Shown: positions 24,975-33,353 of the stretch, in pieces
Numbering within the stretch: the first letter of the stretch is position 1
How the letters are laid out: every line of letters starts with the position of its first letter
Assembly: GCA_021155045.1 (NCBI GenBank)
Contig: JAJNQB010000004.1
Coordinates: 1 to 37,687 of the forward strand
DNA: 37,687 nucleotides
Direction of reading: 5' to 3'
Origin: Arcticibacter sp.
GTDB taxonomy: Bacteria > Bacteroidota > Bacteroidia > 2-12-FULL-35-15
Translations under genes and position numbers: made by a program
The notes under the pieces: generated by a model
Told to the model about the DNA's origin: nothing
The model's input: the letters and a program-made list of their open reading frames with translations, nothing else
Databases searched by the model: none

Positions 24975-25324
24975 TTGAGGATATTGGAAAATGAATCAAT
25001 GTTATTTGTTAAAATTTTGCTAATACTTGGAGAAGATAAAATAGATTCATTTGATTTAATTAAATTGATTACCTCTGACCAATAATTTTTATTTGCCTTC
25101 CAAAAGTTAGGATTACTGGTTAAGACATTTATTAACAGATCCCCAGGATAAAAATCTCCCTCTGCCAAAATATTTGTTTTTAGAATTGAAATTGCTCTTG
25201 GAATAAGTTGGTTTAAATTTATATTCTGTCCTATCATTATCCTTAAGTCTTCGATTTCTAAATCCTCAATTGGTTTTTCAGAAAGTTCGTTGATACGTTG
25301 AACTAAAAATGATTTTTCTTTCAT
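24971..25324 (-). CDS. CDI-system immunity-like protein (CdiI_2 type), orphan
   Basis: A 117-residue soluble protein. EDLRIMIGQNINLNQLIPRA (about residues 25-44) and LAEGDFYPGDLLINVL (53-68) match, from memory, the conserved core of the family annotated as contact-dependent growth inhibition immunity proteins (EDLRIMIGQNIGL and NPLAEGDFYPGDLL). Such proteins neutralise a cognate toxin tip delivered by neighbouring cells. No CdiA, Rhs or other polymorphic toxin lies in the window. It starts 2 nt after the lipoprotein stop and overlaps the dehydrogenase by 4 nt, so it is firmly inside an operon. Family call is moderately sure; actual immunity function is unproven. Confidence 0.65.
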   Translation of the reverse strand: MKEKSFLVQRINELSEKPIEDLEIEDLRIMIGQNINLNQLIPRAISILKTNILAEGDFYPGDLLINVLTSNPNFWKANKNYWSEVINLIKSNESILSSPSISKILTNNIDSFSNILK

Positions 25325-25326
25325 TG

Positions 25327-26403
25327 TTATGGTATCGTAAAATCAATAGTTGTGTTTACTGTTTGGTTTCCAAGTTCAGCTAATGTAAATGTATTTGTTA
25401 AATTAGAACTCATCCAATCACCTGTGGAAAATGTTCCATCACCATTTGAATCATATAATGAATACAAATAATAATTTCCTGGATGCATATAATTAAAAGT
25501 AAACTGTGTATCATCAGATGCTAAAAATACATAGCGTGAACGATATTTTAATTGTGAAGGGTTGAAAGCGAAACCGCTAAAAAGAGGTTGTGTTGTAATC
25601 ATTAAAAAAACTTTTTTTGTTGGGTTAGGCGTATATCCTGCTCCAAAACTCACATTCACTGTTGTTTTTCCTAAATAAGGTTGAGCTGTTTCATTGTAGG
25701 GGTCGCCAGAAGTCCCATAATAGATAGCTTCTGAAAGACCATCAAAGGTTGTTGAGAAATCTTTTACCATTTGTTTTTGAGGAAAAGCAAAATGTGTTTT
25801 TGCATTTTGTGCAGAAGTAGTGTCTTGTAATTTTGCTTTCCAAAGCATGTGCGTAACGGCTGATGGTTGTGTGTTATAAATATTGGTGTAAGTATGCATA
25901 ATTAAACTGTCATCTTTAAATTTTACATCCACATACACTCTGTTTTTTCCTGCTTTAAAATCAGCAAAGCGATAAAAATAATTATTAGGAGTTTCAGAAG
26001 CACTATCAATAACAGCATAAGCAATGCGTTGTAATCCAGCAAAGCCTCCGCCATTTCTGAAAGCCATTTTATAAGCATTGTTATGTTTAACAATAAAAAA
26101 TCCCATTAAAATATTATTTACAGAATCTAATTCGTTTTTAGATGAAACTTGTGCAGCAGAAACAGGGCGAAAATCCACAATCCATTCTGGGTAACTTCCT
26201 AAAGCTGTTGATGAGGTAACTGGTCCATTCCAAATTGCAGGTAAACGATTTAAAATTCCATAACCTTTTACATCACTATTTGAATTTATCGGTCCAATAT
26301 CGCCTGTGCTAGGCGTTGTATTTTCTGTTTCGCCTTTATCATTTTTACAAGAGTTAAAGAAAAGGCTTGCTAGCACAACTAAAATTAAAAAGTAGTTTTT
26401 CAT
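25327..26403 (-). CDS. Lipoprotein of unknown function, probably surface exposed
   Basis: A 358-residue protein with a lipoprotein signal peptide; the lipobox LFFNSC places the modified Cys at residue 19. The following KNDKGE resembles the Bacteroidota lipoprotein export signal (charged Lys/Asp/Glu just after Cys), which suggests transport to the outer face of the outer membrane. No enzyme motif was recognised. The body is rich in Tyr, Phe, Thr and Asn, as in beta-sheet proteins. A loop DSNGDGTFSTGD (near 320) fits a calcium-binding EF-hand/dockerin-like pattern. It heads the operon with the immunity-like gene and the dehydrogenase. Confidence 0.75.
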   Translation of the reverse strand: MKNYFLILVVLASLFFNSCKNDKGETENTTPSTGDIGPINSNSDVKGYGILNRLPAIWNGPVTSSTALGSYPEWIVDFRPVSAAQVSSKNELDSVNNILMGFFIVKHNNAYKMAFRNGGGFAGLQRIAYAVIDSASETPNNYFYRFADFKAGKNRVYVDVKFKDDSLIMHTYTNIYNTQPSAVTHMLWKAKLQDTTSAQNAKTHFAFPQKQMVKDFSTTFDGLSEAIYYGTSGDPYNETAQPYLGKTTVNVSFGAGYTPNPTKKVFLMITTQPLFSGFAFNPSQLKYRSRYVFLASDDTQFTFNYMHPGNYYLYSLYDSNGDGTFSTGDWMSSNLTNTFTLAELGNQTVNTTIDFTIP

Positions 26404-26467
26404 TAGTTTATAAAATTGAATATTAAAGGTAAATAAAAATAGTATTTCAGAAATAAATTTCTTTTTC

Positions 26468-26475
26468 TAACTTTG
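26468..26475 (+). promoter_or_regulatory. acs -7 box TAACTTTG
   Basis: A perfect TAnnTTTG box 24 nt before the acs ATG at 26500. It argues against the alternative TTG start at 26473, which lies within the box. A clear -33 TTG was not found. Confidence 0.6.
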
Positions 26476-26499
26476 AAAATATCAATCGAAGTAAATGTC

Positions 26500-28392
26500 A
26501 TGGCAAAAATAACAAGCATTGAAGAATACCACCAAGAATATAAAAAAAGTGTTGAAAGCCCTGAAACATTTTGGGCAGAAAAAGCAGAACAGTTTATTTG
26601 GAAAAAGAAATGGGATAAAGTTCTGGATTGGAATTTTTCTGAACCTAAATCTGAATGGTTTGTTGGTGCAAAATTAAATATTACTGAAAATTGCTTGGAT
26701 AGGCATTTAGCTACTAAAGGAAATCAAATAGCATATTACTGGGAGCCCAATAATCCAAATGATAAAACTGTTACATTAACGTATAATCAACTGTTTGAAC
26801 AAGTTTGCAAGTTTGCAAATGTCTTAAAAAATAATGGAGCAAAAAAAGGAGACCGTATATGTATTTATATGCCCATGGTTCCTGAATTAGCTATTGCTGT
26901 GTTAGCATGTGCAAGAATTGGTGCTGTGCATTCAGTGGTGTTTGGTGGGTTTTCGGCTTCTGCACTTTCCGGTAGAATTCAAGATAGTGATTGTAAATTG
27001 GTAATTACTTCTGATGGTGCTTCTCGTGGTGCAAAAAATATTCCAATAAAAGATACAGTAGATGAAGCATTGCAGGATTGTTCTTCCGTTTCTAAAGTTG
27101 TGGTACTAAAACATACACAAACAAAAATAAATTTAGTAGAAGGTAGAGATGTGTTATGGAGTGATGAAATAAAAAAAGCAAGTGCTGATTGCCCAGCAGA
27201 ACCAATGGATGCAGAGGATATGCTTTTTATATTGTACACATCTGGCTCTACCGGTAAACCTAAAGGAGTTGTACATACTTGTGGAGGATATATGGTTTAT
27301 ACACATTATACATTCGAAAACGTTTTTCAGTATAACGAAAATGATATCTATTGGTGTACTGCTGATATTGGCTGGATTACAGGACATTCCTATATTGTGT
27401 ATGCTCCATTGCTTGCGGGTGCAACATCGGTGATGTTTGAAGGTATTCCAACTTTTCCTGATGTAGGAAGATTTTGGCAAGTGATAGATAAATATAAAGT
27501 TAACATTTTTTATACGGCACCAACAGCCATTCGTGCTTTGGAAGCCGCAGGTTTAAATTTTGTAAAGCCATATAAGCTAGATTCTTTAAGAGTGCTAGGA
27601 AGTGTTGGTGAGCCAATTAATGAAGAAGCATGGAATTGGTATAATGTAAATATTGGAAAAGAAAAATGTCCCATTGTAGATACTTGGTGGCAAACCGAAA
27701 CAGGAGGAATTATGATTTCACCATTGGCAGGTATCACAAAAACAAAACCTGGTTTTGCAACATTGCCTTTGCCAGGTGTTCAACCCATTTTGGTGGATGA
27801 AAAAGGAAATGAAATTATTGGAAATGGTGTAGAAGGAAATTTGTGTATAAAGTTTCCTTGGCCCGCTATTATTCGTACAACTTATGGCGACCATGAGCGT
27901 TGCCGACAAAATTATTTTGCTACTTATTCTAATTTATATTTTACAGGTGATGGTTGCAAACGCGATGAAGATGGATATTACAGAATAACAGGAAGAGTAG
28001 ATGATGTAATGAATGTAAGTGGGCATAGAATAGGAACAGCAGAAGTAGAAAGTGCAATAAATATGCATCCAGATATTGTTGAAAGTGCTGTGGTGGGGTA
28101 TCCTCATGATATAAAAGGACAAGGAATTTATGCCTACGTAATTTCTATAAATCAGGAACGAGATAATGAATTGTTGAGAGAAGAAATTTTAGCAGAAGTA
28201 ACAAAAGTGATTGGGGCTATTGCCAAACCTGATAAAATTCAATTTGTAAGCGGATTGCCTAAAACAAGAAGTGGAAAAATTATGCGTAGGATATTGCGCA
28301 AAGTAGCCGAAGGCGATGTAAACAATTTAGGAGATATTTCTACTTTGCTTGACCCTGCTGTGGTAGAAGAAATTAAAGCAGGGGCTTTGTAA
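26500..28392 (+). CDS. acs: Acetyl-CoA synthetase (AMP-forming)
   Basis: Activates acetate to acetyl-CoA through acetyl-AMP. From ATG 26500 it is 630 residues, close to the usual 630-650. Motifs include YTSGSTGKPKGVVHT (AMP-binding P-loop), WWQTETGG, YFTGDGCKRDEDGYYRITGR and the C-terminal GLPKTRSGKIMRRILRK, whose Lys is the acetylation site that controls activity in other bacteria. The N-terminal ACAS region (EEYHQEYKKSVESPETFW) is complete. The open frame extends nine codons upstream to a TTG inside the -7 box and is rejected. Divergent from the lipoprotein operon; no partner genes such as a deacetylase are adjacent. Confidence 0.96.
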   Translation: MAKITSIEEYHQEYKKSVESPETFWAEKAEQFIWKKKWDKVLDWNFSEPKSEWFVGAKLNITENCLDRHLATKGNQIAYYWEPNNPNDKTVTLTYNQLFEQVCKFANVLKNNGAKKGDRICIYMPMVPELAIAVLACARIGAVHSVVFGGFSASALSGRIQDSDCKLVITSDGASRGAKNIPIKDTVDEALQDCSSVSKVVVLKHTQTKINLVEGRDVLWSDEIKKASADCPAEPMDAEDMLFILYTSGSTGKPKGVVHTCGGYMVYTHYTFENVFQYNENDIYWCTADIGWITGHSYIVYAPLLAGATSVMFEGIPTFPDVGRFWQVIDKYKVNIFYTAPTAIRALEAAGLNFVKPYKLDSLRVLGSVGEPINEEAWNWYNVNIGKEKCPIVDTWWQTETGGIMISPLAGITKTKPGFATLPLPGVQPILVDEKGNEIIGNGVEGNLCIKFPWPAIIRTTYGDHERCRQNYFATYSNLYFTGDGCKRDEDGYYRITGRVDDVMNVSGHRIGTAEVESAINMHPDIVESAVVGYPHDIKGQGIYAYVISINQERDNELLREEILAEVTKVIGAIAKPDKIQFVSGLPKTRSGKIMRRILRKVAEGDVNNLGDISTLLDPAVVEEIKAGAL

Positions 28393-28450
28393 AACCCAAA
28401 ATGCAATACTTTAATTTTTGTTAAAACTTTTATACTTTCTTATTTTGGAC

Positions 28451-28458
28451 TATCTTCG
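28451..28458 (+). promoter_or_regulatory. Possible -7 box TATCTTCG for the mannose synthase operon
   Basis: One mismatch from TAnnTTTG, 21 nt before the GTG start at 28480, and located after the acs stop. No clear -33 box. It would drive the five-gene run from 28480 to 33277. Confidence 0.4.
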
Positions 28459-28479
28459 TAGGGCAAAAAACAAACCTAA

Positions 28480-29193
28480 GTGTCCGATAGTTTAGTAATC
28501 ATACCAACATATAACGAAAAAGAAAACGTAGAGCGAATGATTCGCAAAGTATTTTCTTTGCCTTTTTCTTTTCATGTATTAATTATTGATGATGGTTCTC
28601 CTGATGGTACTGCAACCATTGTACAATCATTGATGCAAGAGTTTTCGGGTAAATTGTTTTTGGAAGAACGAAAAGGAAAATTAGGATTGGGAACAGCCTA
28701 CATTCATGGATTCAAATGGGCGTTGAGTCGCAATTATGAATTTATTTTTGAAATGGATTGCGATTTTTCTCATAATCCTGACGACTTAATTCGTTTGCGC
28801 CAAGCATGTGTTGATGGTGGTGATGTAGCAATTGGTTCACGTTACACAAAGGGAGGAAAAATTGAAAATTGGCCCATGGGAAGAGTTTTAATGTCGTATT
28901 GCGCCTCCATTTATGTGAGAATGATATTGTGGGTTCCATTTAAAGATACAACTGCAGGATTCAAATGCTATCGAAAAAAAGTGTTAGAGCGAATAAATTT
29001 TGATGATATAAAATTTATTGGCTATGCATTTCAAATCGAAATGAAATACATTGCATATAAACTAGGATTTAAAGTAATAGAAGTTCCAATTACTTTTACA
29101 GATAGAGTAGAAGGTGCTTCAAAAATGAGTAAAGGTATCTTCAAGGAAGCTATTCTAGGTGTTTTGAAAATGAAGTTTATGAAGATAAGTTAA
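28480..29193 (+). CDS. Polyprenol monophosphomannose synthase (DPM1-like GT2)
   Basis: A 237-residue GT2 glycosyltransferase likely to move mannose (or another hexose) from a nucleotide sugar to a polyprenyl phosphate on the cytoplasmic face. Motifs are IIPTYNEKENVERMI, IIDDGSPDGTA, EMDCDFSHNPDDL (DxD-like), IGSRYTKGGKIENWP and DTTAGFKCYRKKVL. There are no C-terminal membrane segments, as in the short DPM1 class. It starts with GTG (no nearer ATG before the conserved IIPTYNE). Its stop overlaps the M28 start (TAATG). Confidence 0.9.
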   Translation: MSDSLVIIPTYNEKENVERMIRKVFSLPFSFHVLIIDDGSPDGTATIVQSLMQEFSGKLFLEERKGKLGLGTAYIHGFKWALSRNYEFIFEMDCDFSHNPDDLIRLRQACVDGGDVAIGSRYTKGGKIENWPMGRVLMSYCASIYVRMILWVPFKDTTAGFKCYRKKVLERINFDDIKFIGYAFQIEMKYIAYKLGFKVIEVPITFTDRVEGASKMSKGIFKEAILGVLKMKFMKIS

Positions 29194-30101
29194 TGATGTT
29201 AAAAAAAACAATTCTACTTTTTTCTTTTCTTTTATACTCGTTTTTAATTCAAGCACAAAAGCAAATTAGTGTTCCTAAGTTAAAAGCCCATATAAAATAT
29301 TTATCTTCTTCAAAATTAAAAGGACGTTTAGCAGGTTCTCAGCAGGAATTAACGGCAGCAAATTATATTGCAAAAAATTTTAAAAATTTAGGTTTAATTC
29401 CTAAAGGGAATATTTCAAGCTATTTTTATTCTTTTAAATATAATCCACCTCGATTTCTTGGAGATTCTATTGGAGGGAAATCAATTTCATCTATAAATGT
29501 TGTTGGCTTTCTTGATAACCATTGCTCAAAAACAATAGTTATATGTGCTCATTACGATGGATTAGGCATGAATAAAGATTCTATATTTTATGGAGCCGAT
29601 GATAATGCTTCTGGAGTTGCTGGTTTATTAGAACTTGCAAGAATGTTTTGCTTAAATAAAAAAAGCAAAAAATTTAATATTTTATTTATTTGTTTTTCAG
29701 CAAATGAAAAAGGGTTTTTGGGTTCAAAAGCATTTGTTGAACATCCAACTATTGATTTAAAGAATGTAAAATATGTTATTAATCTTGAAAGGATAGGACG
29801 ACTGGATGAAAAGAAAGAGATTGAAATAATTGGAAAAGAAACGCTTGTTGAATTTGATTCCATTTTTATTGATTTACAAAGTAATCTTAAACCCACTTTT
29901 TTAGATCTAAATAAAAATTTTGACAGTTATTATTTTAATACGATTAACATACCTGCCATTACATTTAGCTCTGGAACTAATGCAGATACTCATACTGTAA
30001 AAGATGAAGATAAAAAGATTAATTTTGATGGTGAAAAATTGATTTTAGATTATGTTTTTCAGTTTATTGAAAAGAGCGAAAAATTGTCAGTATTCAAATA
30101 A
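29193..30101 (+). CDS. M28-family peptidase-like protein, active site altered
   Basis: A 302-residue exported protein (signal peptide about 1-22, ending IQAQ) of the M28 zinc aminopeptidase fold. Family marks: AHYDGLG (His near 119), GADDNASGVAGLLELARMF (Asp near 134), FSANEKGFLGSKAF, INLERIGRL and DTHTVKDED. In the usual motif EExGLxGS the first Glu is the catalytic base; here it is Asn (NEKGFLGS). The Asp ligand in NxDMxGR is Glu here. Metal binding may persist but peptidase activity is doubtful. It overlaps the mannose synthase by one nucleotide and is 6 nt from pyrC. Confidence 0.82.
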   Translation: MMLKKTILLFSFLLYSFLIQAQKQISVPKLKAHIKYLSSSKLKGRLAGSQQELTAANYIAKNFKNLGLIPKGNISSYFYSFKYNPPRFLGDSIGGKSISSINVVGFLDNHCSKTIVICAHYDGLGMNKDSIFYGADDNASGVAGLLELARMFCLNKKSKKFNILFICFSANEKGFLGSKAFVEHPTIDLKNVKYVINLERIGRLDEKKEIEIIGKETLVEFDSIFIDLQSNLKPTFLDLNKNFDSYYFNTINIPAITFSSGTNADTHTVKDEDKKINFDGEKLILDYVFQFIEKSEKLSVFK

Positions 30102-30107
30102 TAGAAA

Positions 30108-31442
30108 ATGAAAATATTAATACAAAACGCAAACATTGTAAACGAAGGAAAAATTTTCAAAGGAAATGTTTTAATAGAAAATAATATCATTTCCGAAATT
30201 TCAGATTCTTCCATTCAATCAAAAGTTGATAAAGTAATTGATGCTGCTGGAAAATATTTGTTTCCTGGGTGCATTGATGACCAAGTTCATTTTCGTGAAC
30301 CAGGCTTAACGCATAAAGGAGAAATATATACAGAAGCAAAAGCTGCTGTGGCGGGAGGTATAACAACTTATATGGAAATGCCTAATACTGTTCCGAATGT
30401 TTTTACACAAGAATTGTTAGAAGATAAATACAAAAGAGCATCAGTAGTTTCTTTGGCAAACTATTCTTTTTTTATGGGTGCTTCAAACGATAATTTAGAT
30501 GAAGTTTTAAAAACCAATCCTAAAAATGTTTGTGGTGTAAAAGTCTTTATGGGCTCTTCAACAGGCAATATGTTGGTGGATAAACGCGAAACGTTAGAAG
30601 GACTTTTTTCAAAATGCAAAATGCTAATTGCTACACATTGCGAAGATGAAGAAACAGTTAGAAACAATATGCAACTGTATAAAGAAAAATACGGGGAAGA
30701 AGTTCCAATAGAATGTCATCCATTAGTAAGAAATGAAGAAGCATGTTATAAATCTTCTTCTATGGCTGTTGAGTTAGCTAAAAAATATAATGCTCGCTTG
30801 CATATTCTTCATATTTCTACGGCAAAAGAATTAGCATTATTTGATAATACAAAACCATTAAAAGAAAAACGAATTACAGCAGAAGCATGTATTCATCATC
30901 TTTGGTTTTCTGATAAAGATTACAAAACAAAAGGTTCATTCATTAAATGGAACCCTGCTGTAAAAACAGAAAACGACAGAGATGCAATTTTAGAAGCAGT
31001 TTTAGATAATAGAATAGATGTTATTGCTACAGATCATGCTCCGCATACAATAGAAGAAAAAAATCAAACTTATTTTAAAGCTCCTTCTGGCGGACCGTTG
31101 GTTCAACATTCATTAAATGCAATGATAGAATTTTACAAGCAAGGAAAAATATCATTAGAAAAAATTGCAGAAAAAATGGCGCATGCCGTTGCAGATTGTT
31201 TTCAAATTGAAAAACGTGGATATATTCGTAAAGGATATTTTGCAGATTTAGTTTTAGTTGATTTAAATGATTCTTACAAAGTTGATAAGTCAAACCTTTT
31301 ATACAAGTGCGGTTGGAGTCCGTTTGAGGGAACAACATTCCATTCTAAAATTACTCATACTTTTGTGAGTGGACATTTAGTTTACGAAAATGGAAATTTT
31401 GATGAATCAAAAAAAGGCGAACGAATTACTTTTGAACGATAA
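30108..31442 (+). CDS. pyrC: Dihydroorotase
   Basis: Amidohydrolase that cyclises carbamoyl aspartate to dihydroorotate in pyrimidine synthesis. The 444-residue protein has DQVHFREPGLTHKGEI, MEMPNT, VKVFMGSSTGNML (carboxylated-Lys candidate), ATHCEDEE, LHILHISTAKE and ATDHAPHT with the catalytic Asp, and the C-terminal YIRKGYFADLVLVD. The first His of the usual HxH metal motif is Gln (DQVH). This variant also occurs in Bacteroidota dihydroorotases as I remember them, so activity is still likely. An allantoinase or hydantoinase is less likely given EPGLTHK. It lies between the M28 gene and the acyltransferase. Confidence 0.9.
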   Translation: MKILIQNANIVNEGKIFKGNVLIENNIISEISDSSIQSKVDKVIDAAGKYLFPGCIDDQVHFREPGLTHKGEIYTEAKAAVAGGITTYMEMPNTVPNVFTQELLEDKYKRASVVSLANYSFFMGASNDNLDEVLKTNPKNVCGVKVFMGSSTGNMLVDKRETLEGLFSKCKMLIATHCEDEETVRNNMQLYKEKYGEEVPIECHPLVRNEEACYKSSSMAVELAKKYNARLHILHISTAKELALFDNTKPLKEKRITAEACIHHLWFSDKDYKTKGSFIKWNPAVKTENDRDAILEAVLDNRIDVIATDHAPHTIEEKNQTYFKAPSGGPLVQHSLNAMIEFYKQGKISLEKIAEKMAHAVADCFQIEKRGYIRKGYFADLVLVDLNDSYKVDKSNLLYKCGWSPFEGTTFHSKITHTFVSGHLVYENGNFDESKKGERITFER

Positions 31443-31455
31443 ATAATTTAATACT

Positions 31456-32802
31456 GTGCTATACTGGGTTTTAAACATACTCCAAAATATATTTCTTAGA
31501 GTTTTTTATAAGTTCGATTACAAAGGAGTTGAAAACATTCCACGAAATCAAGCTGTTGTAATTGCTACGAATCATGCCAATGCTTTTATTGATCCATGTA
31601 TTGTTGGAATTTTAGTCCCAAATAAAATTAGGTTTTTTGCCAGAGGCGATGTGTTTAAAGGCAAGTTTGCAAAATGGGCATTGGAAAGTATGAATATAAG
31701 TCCAATGTATCGAATGATGGAAGGTTATGGAGAAATAAAAAAGAATGATAAAACATTTGAACAATGTCGCCAACTTTTAGCTGATGATAAAGCATTATTA
31801 TTATATCCCGAAGGTATTTGTATTCTAGAACGTAAGTTGCGTCCTTTAAAAAAAGGCTTATCTCGAATTGTTTTTCAAACAGAAGAAGCATTTGAATTTA
31901 AAAAAAATGTATGGATTGTTCCTGCTGGAGTTAATTATGAAGCAGCAGACAAATTCAGAAGCAAAGTTTTTATTGACTTTGGAAAACCATTATCGTTAAA
32001 AGAGTATGAAGAAAAATATAAACAAGATAAAGTAAGAACCATCAATGAGTTTACTAAATCTTTAGAAATAGAAATGGCAAAACTAATGGTTATTATTAAT
32101 GATAATGATAACGAAAAACTTTTGGCAATTATTGAAGATATTTATACAAATGAATATTTAAAGAATAAAAAACAAAATCCTAAAAAACTCGAAAATCGCT
32201 ATTATGCAAGCAGGCATTTTGCCGAAATGATAAATTATATTGCTCAATACCATTCTTCTTTATTAGCTGAATTAAAAGCTGTTGCAATAGATTATAACAG
32301 ACGGGTGAGAGGAAATGAATTAAGAGACCATTTGTTATATGCTGATAATATTAACACCATGAATTTTAGCCGGCTTTTAAAAGATTTTTTTGCATTATGG
32401 TTTGGCTTTCCTCTTTTTATGATTGGTTGTATAAATGCGTTGCCATATATTTTAGCCGAAAAGTTTGCTATTAAAAAAGTAAAGAACATAGAATTTTTTG
32501 CTTCCGTACATTCAAATTTAGCAATGCTTTTGTGGATAGTTTTTTATCCAATTCAATTATTAATAATTGCTTTAGTATTTAAAAATTGGTTATTGCTGGG
32601 TTTATATGCATTGATTGTTCCTATGCTCGGATTTTTTTCAATTTATTATTATCCAATAATGAAAAAAATAGTTGGAAGATTAAAACTATTAAGTATGGTT
32701 AGAAAAGAACGCAGTTTATTAGAAGATTTAATCCGTTTACGTGGAGAAACCATGACGTTAATTTTAAAGGCAGAATCTGTTTTTATAGATTCAAAAAAAT
32801 AA
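31456..32802 (+). CDS. Phospholipid/glycerol acyltransferase with C-terminal membrane domain
   Basis: A 448-residue PlsC-superfamily protein. Acyltransferase motifs lie in the N-terminal half: NHANAFIDP (block I, near residue 38, with five rather than four residues between His and Asp), YPEGICILERKLRPLKKG (block III) and VWIVPAGVNYE (block IV). Residues about 305-410 hold three or four hydrophobic segments, followed by a charged C-terminal helix. It probably acylates glycerol-3-phosphate or lysophospholipid at the inner membrane; the substrate is not readable. The start is GTG at 31456, 13 nt after pyrC. Confidence 0.85.
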   Translation: MLYWVLNILQNIFLRVFYKFDYKGVENIPRNQAVVIATNHANAFIDPCIVGILVPNKIRFFARGDVFKGKFAKWALESMNISPMYRMMEGYGEIKKNDKTFEQCRQLLADDKALLLYPEGICILERKLRPLKKGLSRIVFQTEEAFEFKKNVWIVPAGVNYEAADKFRSKVFIDFGKPLSLKEYEEKYKQDKVRTINEFTKSLEIEMAKLMVIINDNDNEKLLAIIEDIYTNEYLKNKKQNPKKLENRYYASRHFAEMINYIAQYHSSLLAELKAVAIDYNRRVRGNELRDHLLYADNINTMNFSRLLKDFFALWFGFPLFMIGCINALPYILAEKFAIKKVKNIEFFASVHSNLAMLLWIVFYPIQLLIIALVFKNWLLLGLYALIVPMLGFFSIYYYPIMKKIVGRLKLLSMVRKERSLLEDLIRLRGETMTLILKAESVFIDSKK

Positions 32803-32833
32803 ATAAATTACTAATCATTAAAAAAAATAAAAA

Positions 32834-33277
32834 ATGGCATTAGAAGAAAAAATAAACGCTGATATTAAATCAGCTATGTTAGCAAAAGAATCAGCAAAAC
32901 TAGAGGCATTACGTGCTGTAAAATCGGCAATACTTTTATTGAAAACTTCACCTGAAGGATATACAGATGAAACAGAATTAAAAGCTTTGCAAAAAATGGT
33001 TAAACAACGTAAAGAAACTGCTGATGTTTATAAAGGACAAAGTAGAAATGATTTGGCTGAAGTAGAATTGTCGCAGGCTGCAATTATTGAAGCATATTTA
33101 CCACAACAAATGAGTGAAGAGGAAGTAAGAGCAGAAATTCAAAAAGTAATTACAACTGTTGGAGCATCATCACCTGCGGATATGGGAAAAGTTATGGGTG
33201 TTGCAACCAAACAACTTGCAGGTAAAGCAGATGGAAAATTGATTTCTACTATTGTTAAAGAATTATTGAGTAAGTAA
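32834..33277 (+). CDS. GatB/YqeY domain protein
   Basis: A 147-residue protein matching the YqeY family along its length: LEEKINADIKSAMLAKESAKL, LRAVKSAI, MVKQRKETADVYKGQ, RNDLAEVELSQAAIIEAYLP and PADMGKVMGVATKQLAGKAD. The fold resembles the tRNA-binding tail of GatB (Asp/Glu-tRNA amidotransferase), but the stand-alone protein has no settled function. It is the last gene before a strong terminator and probably part of the upstream operon (31 nt gap). Confidence 0.9.
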   Translation: MALEEKINADIKSAMLAKESAKLEALRAVKSAILLLKTSPEGYTDETELKALQKMVKQRKETADVYKGQSRNDLAEVELSQAAIIEAYLPQQMSEEEVRAEIQKVITTVGASSPADMGKVMGVATKQLAGKADGKLISTIVKELLSK

Positions 33278-33293
33278 TAAAAATGATTTAAAT

Positions 33294-33331
33294 AAAAAAG
33301 TCGTTTTGAATAATTTCAAAACGACTTTTTT
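33294..33331. terminator. Strong bidirectional terminator
   Basis: A perfect 17-bp stem, AAAAAAGTCGTTTTGAA at 33294-33310 and its complement at 33315-33331, with a TAAT loop and U-runs on both strands. It lies between the converging yqeY-like and biotin carboxylase genes. Confidence 0.9.
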
Positions 33332-33353
33332 ATTTTTAAAAATTAATTTGATT

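Noticed and set aside
26473..26499. TTG start for acs
   Set aside because: The TTG is part of the TAACTTTG promoter box; the ATG at 26500 gives the normal family N-terminus.
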